Source: Alphaproteobacteria bacterium (lineage in GTDB: Bacteria; Pseudomonadota; Alphaproteobacteria; UBA8366). From it: 64,000 bases of DNA. The position numbers were made by a program, and so were the translations under genes. Positions 8,688 through 17,008 of this stretch are shown here, piece after piece; position 1 is the first letter of the stretch, and every line of letters begins with the position of its first letter. The stretch is taken from positions 1 through 64,000 of the forward strand of contig JAJFJD010000056.1 in assembly GCA_021774335.1 (NCBI GenBank). Direction: 5' to 3'. The notes below the pieces were generated by a model. The model had not been told where the DNA came from and ran no database searches. It saw only the letters and a program-made list of their open reading frames with translations.

Positions 8688-9425
8688 ATGGTTTCGGTTT
8701 CAGCATACGGCCAATACTGCCCGCTCGCGATGGCCAGCGATATTCTCTGCAATCGCTGGACGCTCCTGGTCATACGCGAACTGCTCGACGGTTCGACAAG
8801 CTTTAATGAAATCGGGCGTGGCTTGCCGTTGATCTCCCGGTCGCTTCTATCAAGACGTCTGCGGGAACTGGATTCATCTGGAATTGTTACCCACCAGCCG
8901 GGAGCGCGGGGCTCGTCAGGCGCCTACCATCTCACTGCGGCGGGCCAAGCGTTGGAAAGCGTCGTGCGCGCGATGGCGATCTGGGGCCAGGAATGGATCG
9001 ACGAGGAACCCTCGCTGGAGGACGTCGACGTGCGCTTCCTCATGTGGGACATCCGGCGAAATGTGAAGCCCATCGCCGAACTTCCGCCGCGGTTCACGGT
9101 ACGCTTCGACTTTGAAGATGCACCCGATGGCCTGCGAGAGCATTGGCTAGTGTTCGAAGGTACCGAGGTTGACCTTTGTTATGTTGATCCCGGGCACGAG
9201 ATCGATGTTCATCTCGAAACGGATCTGCGGACGATGACACGTGTTTGGATGGGCTGGGACGATCTAGATGCAGCCTTACGCGAGGAACGAATTCTTCTGA
9301 CTGGGGCGCGGAAACCCATTGGGCTTGTACGGCAATGGTTGGGTCTTAGTAAGCTTGCGGAGATATCGAAACGGCCCCCGAAGGATCGAGTTCTTAGACC
9401 ACGCGATGCAGTTGGAAATGTCTGA
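8688..9425 (+). CDS. HxlR-family winged-helix regulator with C-terminal SCP2-like domain
   Basis: The start is the ATG at 8688 with GGAG eight bases upstream; the frame is open back to 8445 but that part is antisense to the oxidase. The first 100 residues match the HxlR winged helix: CPLAMASDILCNRWTLLVIRELL, then LPLISRSLLSRRLRELDSSGIV and the turn before GAYHLTAAG. Residues from about 130 onward (LPPRFTVRFDFED, then DLCYVDPG and VHLETDLRTMTRVWMGWDDL) resemble an SCP2 sterol-carrier-like pocket, a known fusion in this family that may sense a hydrophobic ligand. It probably controls the divergent FAD oxidase and itself. No other gene follows in the same direction. Confidence 0.85.
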   Translation: MVSVSAYGQYCPLAMASDILCNRWTLLVIRELLDGSTSFNEIGRGLPLISRSLLSRRLRELDSSGIVTHQPGARGSSGAYHLTAAGQALESVVRAMAIWGQEWIDEEPSLEDVDVRFLMWDIRRNVKPIAELPPRFTVRFDFEDAPDGLREHWLVFEGTEVDLCYVDPGHEIDVHLETDLRTMTRVWMGWDDLDAALREERILLTGARKPIGLVRQWLGLSKLAEISKRPPKDRVLRPRDAVGNV

Positions 9426-9599
9426 TATTGGCTAGAAGCCGTAGTGTACATGGTTTTGGATCGAGTCCACTTTACCCCTAGGAGCAGACATAAAATGGCA
9501 GCGGCGGAGAGTTGGCTTCTGACCCTGGGCAGCGAATAACTTTCGAGGATGTCATTTTTTGTTGATGACGTCGGTCAATGCGAGTTTCAGTTCGCATAG

Positions 9600-10346
9600 C
9601 TAGTTGACGCTGGGATTTTCCTTGCTAACGCCATCAAGCTGAGAACGAGTGACGCTCGCTACTTTTGCATTGCTTGATGAATCAACAAGATCAAGATGTA
9701 CCTCCATACGGTTAGTTGGATTCCAACGCCCGATTTTCTTGTACAGCCCATATTGGAAGTAGGTGAAACCAAATAAGCGTATGTACCAAAACCTATCAAA
9801 TGTTGCCGGGCCTACTTTTTGGGATGCTCGGAAAAAATTCTTGTTCAATGCATTCGTAATGCCGACCGTACGTTTGTAGCCATTGCGCGCAAAATGCGAC
9901 CAGGCGAATGTGTAAATTTGCGGGGCAATGTTTTGCCCACGAAATTCAGGCGCCACCCAACTTCCAGCGCCGAAAAAATCTCGCTTATTAAATTGGAAGA
10001 TCAACCAATCATCTTGATCCCAAGAACTGACGACGTATTGACCATACGCGACGATACGGCCTTTTTCCTCGTATACGGCAACCTTGAGTCGTTTCGCTAA
10101 ATTCTCTCTCAGCCTATCGGGCTTGACGCCGCATTCGATTAATTGAGGTATGTCTTTGCCGGTCGCCCATCGGATGGCAGATCTCTGTTCCACGACAGTG
10201 GCAAGATCCTGAATTTCACGTGTCCCGACAATCCAGAGATTGACGTCGAAATGTCGCGACGAAATGAGACGCCATTTTAGCGTTTGAAGTGCATAGAAAA
10301 TCCCGACTTCCGCGACCTTTTCTCTAATTCGGTTCAGTAGGTTCAA
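9600..10346 (-). CDS. GNAT-like N-acetyltransferase
   Basis: The start is a TTG at 10346 preceded by GAGGAAG, giving 248 residues. Residues from about 75 to 190 look like a GNAT fold: KVAVYEEKGRIVAYGQYV for strands 2-3 and WVAPEFRGQNIAPQIY for the acetyl-CoA loop (consensus Q/RxxGxG/A, here RGQNIA). The N-terminal 60 residues are unassigned. The acceptor is unknown. It is clearly richer in A+T than the surroundings and lies next to the tRNA-Arg end of the putative island. The protein at 16983-17684 has a similar layout but is not a close copy. Confidence 0.65.
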   Translation of the reverse strand: MNLLNRIREKVAEVGIFYALQTLKWRLISSRHFDVNLWIVGTREIQDLATVVEQRSAIRWATGKDIPQLIECGVKPDRLRENLAKRLKVAVYEEKGRIVAYGQYVVSSWDQDDWLIFQFNKRDFFGAGSWVAPEFRGQNIAPQIYTFAWSHFARNGYKRTVGITNALNKNFFRASQKVGPATFDRFWYIRLFGFTYFQYGLYKKIGRWNPTNRMEVHLDLVDSSSNAKVASVTRSQLDGVSKENPSVN

Positions 10347-10677
10347 AAATCTTCCTCTCGCCGTGAGAATTTTCCCTGAAAGCCCGGAATACTGTTAATC
10401 GTAATTCATCCAACATATTGCGATCTATCAGTTGATAGGAGTATCTCCTTAGGCGGGTTCTGCAGGCTTCGCGCATTGATTCTCACGTTTCAGTTAATGT
10501 CCGCTGATGGCTATTAGCGGACGTTCCATCGTTCCAGATTGGCGTCTGCTCTGGCCGCAGGAACGGACATTCCAGGTGCGTCCTCTGACTTCCGATTCCG
10601 GGGGGTTCACGCAAACCTGTGAGAGAGACCCGTGGAGACCCCCTCGGAAACCCTTGATTTTCCCAATGAAATTAGAT
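10347..10677. repeat. Intergenic stretch with a GTCCGCT inverted repeat
   Basis: No gene is supported in these 331 bases. AATGTCCGCT at 10496-10505 pairs with AGCGGACGTT at 10516-10525 around a ten-base loop (one G.T pair). Related GCGGACAT words appear at about 6060 and 6108. They could be remnants of a dispersed short repeat family. Confidence 0.35.
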
Positions 10678-10754
10678 TGGTGACCCCGGGAGGACTCGAA
10701 CCTCCAACCTGCGGATTAGAAGTCCGCCGCTCTATCCGGTTGAGCTACGGGGCC
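10678..10754 (-). tRNA. tRNA-Arg (anticodon TCT)
   Basis: On the minus strand the gene begins GGCCCCGTAGCTCAA and ends CGGGGTCACCA, with CCA encoded. The acceptor arms GGCCCCG/CGGGGTC pair (one G.T), the anticodon stem GCGGA/TCCGC encloses CTTCTAA giving anticodon TCT, and the T-arm GGAGG-TTCGAGT-CCTCC is standard. The last 11 bases plus three flanking bases recur at 5866-5879. Confidence 0.97.
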
Positions 10755-10824
10755 CGCCGAAAACGGGGCTATCCATATCAGAATTCCCCGGCGCGGTCGC
10801 TAGACTTTCGCGTCTAAGCGACAG

Positions 10825-11136
10825 TCAGTGGGTCCAGGGCTGCAGGCGCGAATACGCGAAATTGTCGGCGTAGGCCTTGGGCTTGATGCGCCGCTGCTTC
10901 GGCTCGCTGACGGTGTAGGTGAAGCCGTTCTTGCGCGCATGGGCAATCGCGTCGTCCTTCGAGTCGAAGGTCAGCCGCACCTGCCGGCTGGTATCCGCCG
11001 ACCCGTTCCATCCGATGATCGGGTCCGGCCGTGACGCACTGGACGGCTCGAAGACCATCACCCAGCCCTTGATTTTCGCCCGTCCGGACTGCATCGCGGT
11101 CTTCGCCGGTTGAAAAATTCGAACATGCTTGCTCAT
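10825..11136 (-). CDS. NADH dehydrogenase accessory subunit, NDUFS4-like (ETC complex I subunit family)
   Basis: The 103-residue protein matches the ETC complex I subunit family. It begins with KHVRIFQPAKTAMQSG, has the WVMVFEP strand and WNGSADT, and ends with the YADNFAYSR tail typical of alphaproteobacterial and mitochondrial NDUFS4 (18-kDa subunit). It would bind the peripheral arm of complex I in the cytoplasm. It begins three bases after the stop of the upstream dehydrogenase gene, so it is probably cotranscribed, though its role is respiratory and not linked to that pathway. It is near full length for bacterial versions. Confidence 0.92.
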   Translation of the reverse strand: MSKHVRIFQPAKTAMQSGRAKIKGWVMVFEPSSASRPDPIIGWNGSADTSRQVRLTFDSKDDAIAHARKNGFTYTVSEPKQRRIKPKAYADNFAYSRLQPWTH

Positions 11137-11139
11137 GCG

Positions 11140-12060
11140 TTAGCCCTGCTTTTTCGCCGTCTTGCCGCGGACTTCGACCCCGGCCCACTGCTCGATATGC
11201 TTGATCAGCGAGACCGATACTTCGTCGCCGGTGCCCTGGCTTACGGCATGGGTCAGGAACTGCCTGACCGTGTTGCCGATCCACATGGGAACACCCTGCG
11301 CAGCGGCTTCCTCCATACACAGCTTCACGTCCTTGTGCAACAAGCGCTGCTTGAAGCCCTTCGTGAAATCCCGCGGCAAAACATAGGTCGGGTAGCGGAT
11401 TTCGCTGACATCACTGCGGCCGCTGCTGGCATTGATGACGTCCAGCATAACCTCCGGGTCGATCCCCGCCTTGACGCCCATGACCAGCGCCTCGGCGCAG
11501 GCGATGTTCGCCGTCGCCGACAGGTAGTTGTTCGCAACCTTCATGGTCTGGCCCAATCCAGGCGCGTCACCGAGATAGAAAGGATTTTCGCCGATCACGT
11601 CAAAGGCGGGTTTCAGGGCCGCCGCGGCCGACTTGTCACCGGACTGCATGAGCGACAGCGTCCCCGCTTCTGCGCCGGAAACGCCGCCGCTAACCGGACA
11701 GTCAAGACAGGCAATGCCCTTCTCAGACAATCCGGCGGCCACGGCGCGCGCCGTCACTGCCCCGGTCGTCGACAGGTCCACATAGCGCTTTATCTTCCCG
11801 CCCGCGATCAATCCGTCCTCGGCCAGGGCGACCTGGCGCACCACGTCCGGAATCGGCAGGCACACCATCACATCCTCGACCGCGTCGGCCACCGCTTTCG
11901 GGCTATCGGCGGCGACGGCGCCCTTGTCGACGAAAGGCTGCATCGCCTCCGCCCGGACATCGAACACGGTCAGTGGAAATCCCGCATCGACCAACCGCAT
12001 GGCCATTGGACCGCCCATCATGCCGAGGCCGATAAATCCTATTGCCTGTTTGCCGCTCAT
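11140..12060 (-). CDS. NAD(P)-dependent 3-hydroxyisobutyrate dehydrogenase family protein, paralogue 2
   Basis: The ATG at 12060 overlaps the stop of the previous gene as ATGA and gives 306 residues; a longer frame to 12105 only covers the neighbour. The Rossmann motif is GFIGLGMMGGPMA, the substrate loop is DCPVSGG, and the catalytic lysine is in KVANNYLSA. The family reduces or oxidises beta-hydroxyacids such as 3-hydroxyisobutyrate, tartronate semialdehyde or glutarate-related acids; the substrate cannot be told. It closely resembles the product of 12057-12971 and shares its C-terminal EQWAGVEV ending, so the two come from a tandem duplication. Confidence 0.9.
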   Translation of the reverse strand: MSGKQAIGFIGLGMMGGPMAMRLVDAGFPLTVFDVRAEAMQPFVDKGAVAADSPKAVADAVEDVMVCLPIPDVVRQVALAEDGLIAGGKIKRYVDLSTTGAVTARAVAAGLSEKGIACLDCPVSGGVSGAEAGTLSLMQSGDKSAAAALKPAFDVIGENPFYLGDAPGLGQTMKVANNYLSATANIACAEALVMGVKAGIDPEVMLDVINASSGRSDVSEIRYPTYVLPRDFTKGFKQRLLHKDVKLCMEEAAAQGVPMWIGNTVRQFLTHAVSQGTGDEVSVSLIKHIEQWAGVEVRGKTAKKQG

Positions 12061-12971
12061 TTCGAGCCCTCCGCCTGCTTGCCTTTTACTTCCACCCCGG
12101 CCCATTCCTCGATCATCTTGATCAGGCTGATCGACGGATCATCGCCGCGTCCCTGCCCGACCGCATGGGCCAGGAACTGCCGGACCGCGCTGGCGACCCA
12201 GGTCGGAACCCCCTGCTCCTCCGCTTCGTCGGTGAACAAGGTGACGTCCTTCAGGATCAACTCGGTGCGCATGCTACGGAAATCCCGCGGCATGACGAAG
12301 GTCGGATACTTGTCCTCCGTCGCGTTGTTGCGGCCGCTGCTGACGTTGATCACATCGAGCATGGTCTGCGGATCGAGCCCCGACTTCGTCCCCATGACCA
12401 ACGCCTCGGCGGTCGACAGGTTGCTGGTCGCCGACAGGTAGTTATTGGCAACCTTTACCGTCTGCCCCATGCCCGCATCCGGACCGACGTAGAAGCTCTT
12501 CTTGCCGATCACTTCGAGTATCGGCTGCACCGCCGCGTAAGTGTCCTTTGATCCGGACACCATTAGCGACAACGTGCCCGCCGAAGCACCACGCTCACCG
12601 CCACTGACCGGGGCGTCCAGACACTGAACGCCCTTGTCGGCCAGCGCCGCGGCGACCTTGCGCGCGATCACCGGCCCGGTCGTCGAGAGGTCGACATAGG
12701 TTTTTATCGCCGTTCCCTCGATCAGGCCGCCGGCCCCGAGCGCAACCGTCTCCACCACCGGTGGGGTCGGCAGGCTGACCAGCACGGTCTCCGCCGCCGA
12801 TGCGATTTCCGCCGGGCTAGCCATCGCCTCGCCACCGGCCTCCACGACCGGCGCCAAAGCTTCCGGGCGCGTATCGAGGACCAGCAACCGATACCCGGCG
12901 GCCAACAGGTTTCTCGCCATGGGGCCGCCCATCATGCCGAGGCCGATGAACCCCAGTGTCTTGTCCGTCAT
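12057..12971 (-). CDS. NAD(P)-dependent 3-hydroxyisobutyrate dehydrogenase family protein, paralogue 1
   Basis: This 304-residue protein is the upstream twin of the gene at 11140. It has GFIGLGMMGGPMA at residues 7-19, DAPVSGG for substrate binding, KVANNYLSA with the catalytic lysine, and EEWAGVEV near the C-terminus. Its start overlaps the end of the carboxymuconolactone decarboxylase-like gene by four bases, so the three form one transcript. Two such enzymes side by side suggest either a heteromeric enzyme or two consecutive substrates in one catabolic route; neither can be settled from sequence. Confidence 0.9.
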   Translation of the reverse strand: MTDKTLGFIGLGMMGGPMARNLLAAGYRLLVLDTRPEALAPVVEAGGEAMASPAEIASAAETVLVSLPTPPVVETVALGAGGLIEGTAIKTYVDLSTTGPVIARKVAAALADKGVQCLDAPVSGGERGASAGTLSLMVSGSKDTYAAVQPILEVIGKKSFYVGPDAGMGQTVKVANNYLSATSNLSTAEALVMGTKSGLDPQTMLDVINVSSGRNNATEDKYPTFVMPRDFRSMRTELILKDVTLFTDEAEEQGVPTWVASAVRQFLAHAVGQGRGDDPSISLIKMIEEWAGVEVKGKQAEGSK

Positions 12972-13402
12972 TCGATATCTTCCTCCTCTTTGCGGGCCTC
13001 CGCGTCTTCGTGCGCGTCGAAGAACTCTTTGGCCGTCCGAAAGCCCTGAAGTCCGACCGGGAACCCGGCATAGACCGTGGTGTGCAGCAGCACCTCCATG
13101 ATCTCATCCTTGGTGACGCCGTTGTTGAGCGCGCCGAGGATGTGATGCTGTAGTTCGTCAGGCTTGCCGAGCGTCGCGAGCAACGCAATGCTCAACATGC
13201 TTCTGATATTACGCGGAAGACCCGGTCGCGCCCAAACCTTGCCCCAACCCACCTCGGTGGTGAGCTGTTGGATTGGCTTCATGAAGGGGTCTGCCGCGGC
13301 CCGGCTGAGCGATGCCTCCACATGCGCATCGCCCAAGACCTGCTTCCGCAGATCCACGCCGGCATCGAAGTCCTCATTCTGTTCGAACTTGCTCTCTGAC
13401 AT
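12968..13402 (-). CDS. Carboxymuconolactone decarboxylase family protein
   Basis: The 144-residue protein carries the CMD fold: LPRNIRSMLSIALLATLGKPDELQHHILGALNNG, then TKDEIMEVLLHTTVYAGFPVG. This is close to gamma-carboxymuconolactone decarboxylase-like proteins rather than AhpD, since no CxxC pair is present. It heads the operon with the two hydroxyacid dehydrogenases, so a role in breakdown of an aromatic-derived or branched acid is plausible but inferred. The start at 13402 is preceded by AGGATCC, a fair ribosome site. Confidence 0.85.
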   Translation of the reverse strand: MSESKFEQNEDFDAGVDLRKQVLGDAHVEASLSRAAADPFMKPIQQLTTEVGWGKVWARPGLPRNIRSMLSIALLATLGKPDELQHHILGALNNGVTKDEIMEVLLHTTVYAGFPVGLQGFRTAKEFFDAHEDAEARKEEEDIE

Positions 13403-13600
13403 TCTCGGATCCTTTCGTCGTTAGGAATTTAGCAACCAAATCAACGACCAGAGCCTCAAATCTGAGGCGCGGGCGCTGAAACAAATGAAACAATTTACCC
13501 GGATTCGGGAAATACCCCAGAAACGGGACGCCCTTAGATTGGCTATCAACGGAATGACTAACGGCCACACGACGGCCCCAGACGCCAAGGAGTAAATGCG

Positions 13601-13777
13601 ATGTTAAATGAAATTACCTACATGGGCCGCCGGTTCGTCAATCGCCTGACCGCGCGCCGCGCCTCCCACGTACTGCATGCATTGGACAGCCGCATGCTGA
13701 AGGACATCGGCCTTCATCGCTCGCACATCACGATGATCGCCAACGGCGTGGACCGCCCCTACCGCCGCGCCGCCTGA
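13601..13777 (+). CDS. Small DUF1127 protein
   Basis: The ATG at 13601 has AAGGAGT seven bases upstream and opens a 58-residue frame ending at TGA 13775-13777. The sequence has the DUF1127 core: LHALDSRMLKDIGLHRSHI, preceded by the arginine-rich helix RRFVNRLTARRAS. In alphaproteobacteria, DUF1127 proteins are short, highly expressed, RNA-binding-like regulators of carbon, phosphate or nitrogen metabolism. The gene stands alone with its own strong terminator at 13867. Confidence 0.88.
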   Translation: MLNEITYMGRRFVNRLTARRASHVLHALDSRMLKDIGLHRSHITMIANGVDRPYRRAA

Positions 13778-13866
13778 ACTAAGACCACTGATTTACCCGG
13801 GGCTACGCAGCCCGCCGCATATCGATCTCCCCGATCGAACCAAGCAAACCTCCCAAGCAACCTTGA

Positions 13867-13900
13867 AAGCGCCCCGACCTCCCCGGGGCGCTTCTTTCTT
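13867..13900 (+). terminator. Rho-independent terminator of the DUF1127 gene
   Basis: A ten-base GC-rich stem (AAGCGCCCCG with CGGGGCGCTT) and a seven-base loop are followed by the pyrimidine tract CTTCTTTCTT. It lies 90 bases after the stop codon, upstream of the convergent aminotransferase end. Confidence 0.8.
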
Positions 13901-13921
13901 GGAAAGACGAGATGGCGAAGG

Positions 13922-15091
13922 TCAGCCAAGCGCGACGTCGAAGAATCGGTCGATATCGGCTTCGTTGTTGTAGAAATGAAGCGACAGGCGCACATAGCCG
14001 TCCTTGAAGCTAACGATGACCTTCTTCTCCTGCAGCCGCGCGACCAGCGCTTCATGATCGACGCCAAGGTCCAGGCTGACGATGCCTGCCCGGTCCTTCC
14101 AGTCGCGCGGCGTACGGACGGTAATGCTGCGCGCATCGGCCTGTTCGATCACATAATCGGTCAAATGCCGAACCCTGGCCTCGATATTCTCCAGCCCGAC
14201 GGACTCCACGAACTCGGCCGAGCGACGCTGTACCCAAACACCGAGGAAATTCGGATTACCGTATTCGAAACGATGGCCGTCCTCCGCAAGCGTCGGATCG
14301 TCCTGAAACCGGTCATTCGACGTGAAACTGAACTTGGCCGCATAGGGCGGTGATATCTCACGGATCAACGCCTTCCGCATATACATGAAGCCGGCGCCAG
14401 CCAGGCCGAACTGTGCCTTGTGGCCACCGGCGATCACGACATCTGCGCCGAGCGACGCGATCGGGTCCGCCAGGATGCCGACCGCCTGTATGCCGTCGAC
14501 CACCAGCAGCGCATCGTGGGCATGGCAGAACTCGGCGAGCGCCGGAAGATCCTGCCTGAACCCATTGCCGTAGGAGACCCAGGCCGCGGCCACGACGCGC
14601 GTCTTCGCGTCCACATAAGTCTCATAGGCCGATACCGGCACGGTGCCATCGGCCGCCGGCGGGACCATACGGACCTCGACGCCGCGGCGCTCCAGATAAC
14701 GCCAAGGAAAGGTATTGTTCTCGTGTTCGAACTCGCTGATCACCACGTTGTCGCCGGGCTCGAAACCGACGCCGTTGGCGACGATATTGATCCCTTCCGA
14801 GGTGTTCTTGATCAGCGACAGGCATTCCGCCGGCGCGCCGAACACGCGGGCGACGGTCTCCCGGGTCTCTTCGATCGGCGTCATCGAGAATGCGGTCTCG
14901 CCCGCATTCTGAAAGATATCGCCCAGCCATTCCTGCATCGCGGCTTCGACACGGCGCGGCAACAGCGCCTTGTTGGCCAAGGCCAGATAGGCATACCCTT
15001 CGGTCGTCGGAAACTCCTGGCGCAACGCCGCCCAATCCGGCTCGTTACCCGGTTGGCGATCCGTTTGACCGTTTTTTACTGTCTGCGTCAC
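13922..15091 (-). CDS. Class V aminotransferase / isopenicillin N epimerase-like PLP enzyme
   Basis: The GTG at 15091 is preceded by GTGGAG eight bases upstream, giving 389 residues; the frame also runs to 15145 (ATG) and 15169, without good ribosome sites. The PLP lysine lies in GGHKAQFGLAGAG, with the PLP-phosphate and pyridine ring contacts in SLIKNTSEGIN and LLVVDGIQAVG. FEYGNPNFLGV is the usual active-site loop. The family includes cysteine desulfurases, kynureninases and epimerases. There is no active-site cysteine loop of the IscS kind, so desulfuration is unlikely. No partner gene is adjacent; it sits between the DUF1127 terminator and tRNA-Pro. Confidence 0.82.
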   Translation of the reverse strand: MTQTVKNGQTDRQPGNEPDWAALRQEFPTTEGYAYLALANKALLPRRVEAAMQEWLGDIFQNAGETAFSMTPIEETRETVARVFGAPAECLSLIKNTSEGINIVANGVGFEPGDNVVISEFEHENNTFPWRYLERRGVEVRMVPPAADGTVPVSAYETYVDAKTRVVAAAWVSYGNGFRQDLPALAEFCHAHDALLVVDGIQAVGILADPIASLGADVVIAGGHKAQFGLAGAGFMYMRKALIREISPPYAAKFSFTSNDRFQDDPTLAEDGHRFEYGNPNFLGVWVQRRSAEFVESVGLENIEARVRHLTDYVIEQADARSITVRTPRDWKDRAGIVSLDLGVDHEALVARLQEKKVIVSFKDGYVRLSLHFYNNEADIDRFFDVALG

Positions 15092-15248
15092 GATTGAATC
15101 TCCACCGCTTGATCCAACAATTGGGGTAACCTCCGTTAATCGCATACAAATTACAAGTCGGTCCGGCATGTACGATATCCGGCGCGACGGGATAATCAGC
15201 CAAAGAGCGCTTGCTAAACCAGTTGGGATTCCCTAGGTATCCGGGACT

Positions 15249-15325
15249 CGGGGAGTAGCTCAGCCTGGTAGAGTGCGTGCTTTGGGAGCACGATGTCGCT
15301 GGTTCGAATCCAGTCTCCCCGACCA
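15249..15325 (+). tRNA. tRNA-Pro (anticodon TGG)
   Basis: The acceptor arms CGGGGAG and CTCCCCG pair, the anticodon stem CGTGC/GCACG closes TTTGGGA with anticodon TGG, the T-loop is GGTTCGAATCC-like, and CCA is encoded at 15323-15325. Confidence 0.97.
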
Positions 15326-15919
15326 GATTTTCCGCACATCCCGCCGATCGGAACCGCGTCACCATCCCCGCCGCGGGCTCCAATTCAGTCCCGACTCAAT
15401 TTCTGACAAAGGCGGATCGACAATACCCCGTGTGCGCCCCGACCCGGCGCCGAGAACCGCATATTGCCCGGATATTTCTGCGCGCCCATGCGGACTCAAT
15501 CGCCCTATTTATGTTCATTTTCATCACCATCGAGACCTGGAGGCCACCCCGGCAGTTCCAACTCGCTTGGGATCGAACCACACCCTGAGCGAGCAATGCA
15601 ATTGCATCCAAAATTTATAGACGAGAAAGAAATCTTATAAATTCTACTTTGCGCTGCAGGAAAAATTGGTCACAATAGAGACTGATCGAAAGGATAGTTC
15701 TGCCTCTATAGATTATATGCGGTATTATTAATCTCTTAGGCGCAACGTCTATCTATATCGATAGCGGAATGAATGGGTAAATCGATAAAATCAGCTATAG
15801 GCATCGAATTGTCCGATTTCTATCTTAGTTGAAATGTTGCCTTACGGCATACGAGTGAAAGTAAGCAGAAGAAAAGCGCGAACCGACAGTGTGGCTGCAA
15901 CATAGGGCATAGGAACGCG
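15326..15919. other. Gene-poor, increasingly A+T-rich stretch
   Basis: The first 270 bases after tRNA-Pro are GC-balanced and hold no convincing gene. From about 15600 the sequence becomes A+T-rich with scattered TATCGATA-like words. No terminator, repeat array or integrase was found. It probably contains the promoter of the PAS_5-like pair at 15920. Confidence 0.4.
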
Positions 15920-16471
15920 ATGATTGGGAAACCGAAAGAGGCGCATCTTTCCATAAAGTCCGGTGATGACGAATGGTACTGCAATTCATATTCACCAGAT
16001 TTGATCGCCAAACACGAGCGCAACGGCCCGACTGTTATTTACAAAGCATACCGACATTGGTGCGAACGGCGTCATGACGACATTCCGGCCGACGGACGCT
16101 TCGATCCGGACAGCTTTCTAAGTGGACGTGAGCAAGGCCAACTGCTTCAAGTCGAGACGACGCGGGCGAATCCGCAAAATTATCTAATCGTATCGCGTAC
16201 CGTCGCGGCGCAAACAACGGTTCATTGCCCTTTACAGAACCTGCTAAACCCATTGCATAGGCGAATCTTGCAGTTCGACCTTCTCGAATGCAAAGAGACC
16301 CGTCGACCGTTGTATCAAGGAATAAATCAGCTCCTAGACGGTGTCGAAGCGACCTACCGGCGCATCCTTCTGCCGGTCAAGGACGTGGACGGCAAAGTCA
16401 CGAGGGTTTACAGCGTCTATCATCTGATTGGATCTTATGACCGGATGCCGTTTGATTTGGAGTCGATTTAG
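15920..16471 (+). CDS. PAS_5-like (PF07310-type) protein, first of an adjacent pair
   Basis: The 183-residue protein starts at ATG 15920. The segment IYKAYRHWCERRHDDIPADGRFDP recalls the entry helix of the PAS_5 family, where the pattern is a W/Y-rich helix followed by a proline-bearing F-D-P. The final strand YRRILLPVKDVDGKVTRVYSVYHLI matches the family's last beta-strands. PAS_5 proteins are common in Rhodospirillales and have no known ligand. It is soluble by sequence. It abuts the next gene with no base between the stop and the next ATG, so they are surely cotranscribed. Confidence 0.6.
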   Translation: MIGKPKEAHLSIKSGDDEWYCNSYSPDLIAKHERNGPTVIYKAYRHWCERRHDDIPADGRFDPDSFLSGREQGQLLQVETTRANPQNYLIVSRTVAAQTTVHCPLQNLLNPLHRRILQFDLLECKETRRPLYQGINQLLDGVEATYRRILLPVKDVDGKVTRVYSVYHLIGSYDRMPFDLESI

Positions 16472-17008
16472 ATGGATCTGACGACCGAGGTTTGCGCTGA
16501 AGCAAGCCATACCCGCGAGCGCCTCGCAATCGACCGGCTCATGCGGACCGAGATCGCCTTCGAGGAAACCTCAGGCCAAACGTCGCCACTGAAGTCGCTC
16601 TATCTCGCGTGGCTCAGCAACCCAAAAGCCGATCCCGATACGCAGATCATCGAGCGTCCCTATCTCCATGCGAACGCGCGGGAGTCGCTCAGCTTTCCGT
16701 GGATCGACGTCTCCGACGAATGGCCGCTGGACTACGTTCTTCATGACCACAAAGGGATCACGTTCGGCGACCATTCGGGCCAGCGCGTAGCGGAATACCC
16801 TGTGTGGACACACGCGCGCTGGTGCGCAATCGAGTACGAACAATGCAAAATCGAGGAGGTCCCGGTCGCACATTACATCGACCAGACCATCCGGGGCGTT
16901 TATCGAGAATACTTGCGCTTGCTTGTTCCGGTCCTCAGCGAAACAACCGCCGTGCAGAAGATTTTCTATTCCTATCGTGTCCTCACGCCGCCTCAGGCTG
17001 CGCCCTGA
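16472..17008 (+). CDS. PAS_5-like protein, second of an adjacent pair
   Basis: The 178-residue protein begins at the ATG right after the TAG of the first gene. It shares the layout of its neighbour: an N-terminal helix-rich part with SLYLAWLSNPKADP, and the closing strands YREYLRLLVPVLSETTAVQKIFYSYRVL. Sequence identity between the two is low, so they are diverged paralogues. Its last 26 bases overlap the 3' end of the convergent GNAT-like gene. The function is unknown; a small-molecule sensor is likely from the fold. Confidence 0.55.
   Translation: MDLTTEVCAEASHTRERLAIDRLMRTEIAFEETSGQTSPLKSLYLAWLSNPKADPDTQIIERPYLHANARESLSFPWIDVSDEWPLDYVLHDHKGITFGDHSGQRVAEYPVWTHARWCAIEYEQCKIEEVPVAHYIDQTIRGVYREYLRLLVPVLSETTAVQKIFYSYRVLTPPQAAP

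Noticed and set aside
10632..10817. 61-codon frame over tRNA-Arg
   Set aside because: Such frames over tRNA genes are common artefacts; the tRNA fold is complete.
11110..12441. 443-codon plus-strand open frame
   Set aside because: It is antisense to the two hydroxyacid dehydrogenase genes, whose motifs are clear. The reverse frame has a repetitive Arg/His/Gly-rich product typical of shadows.
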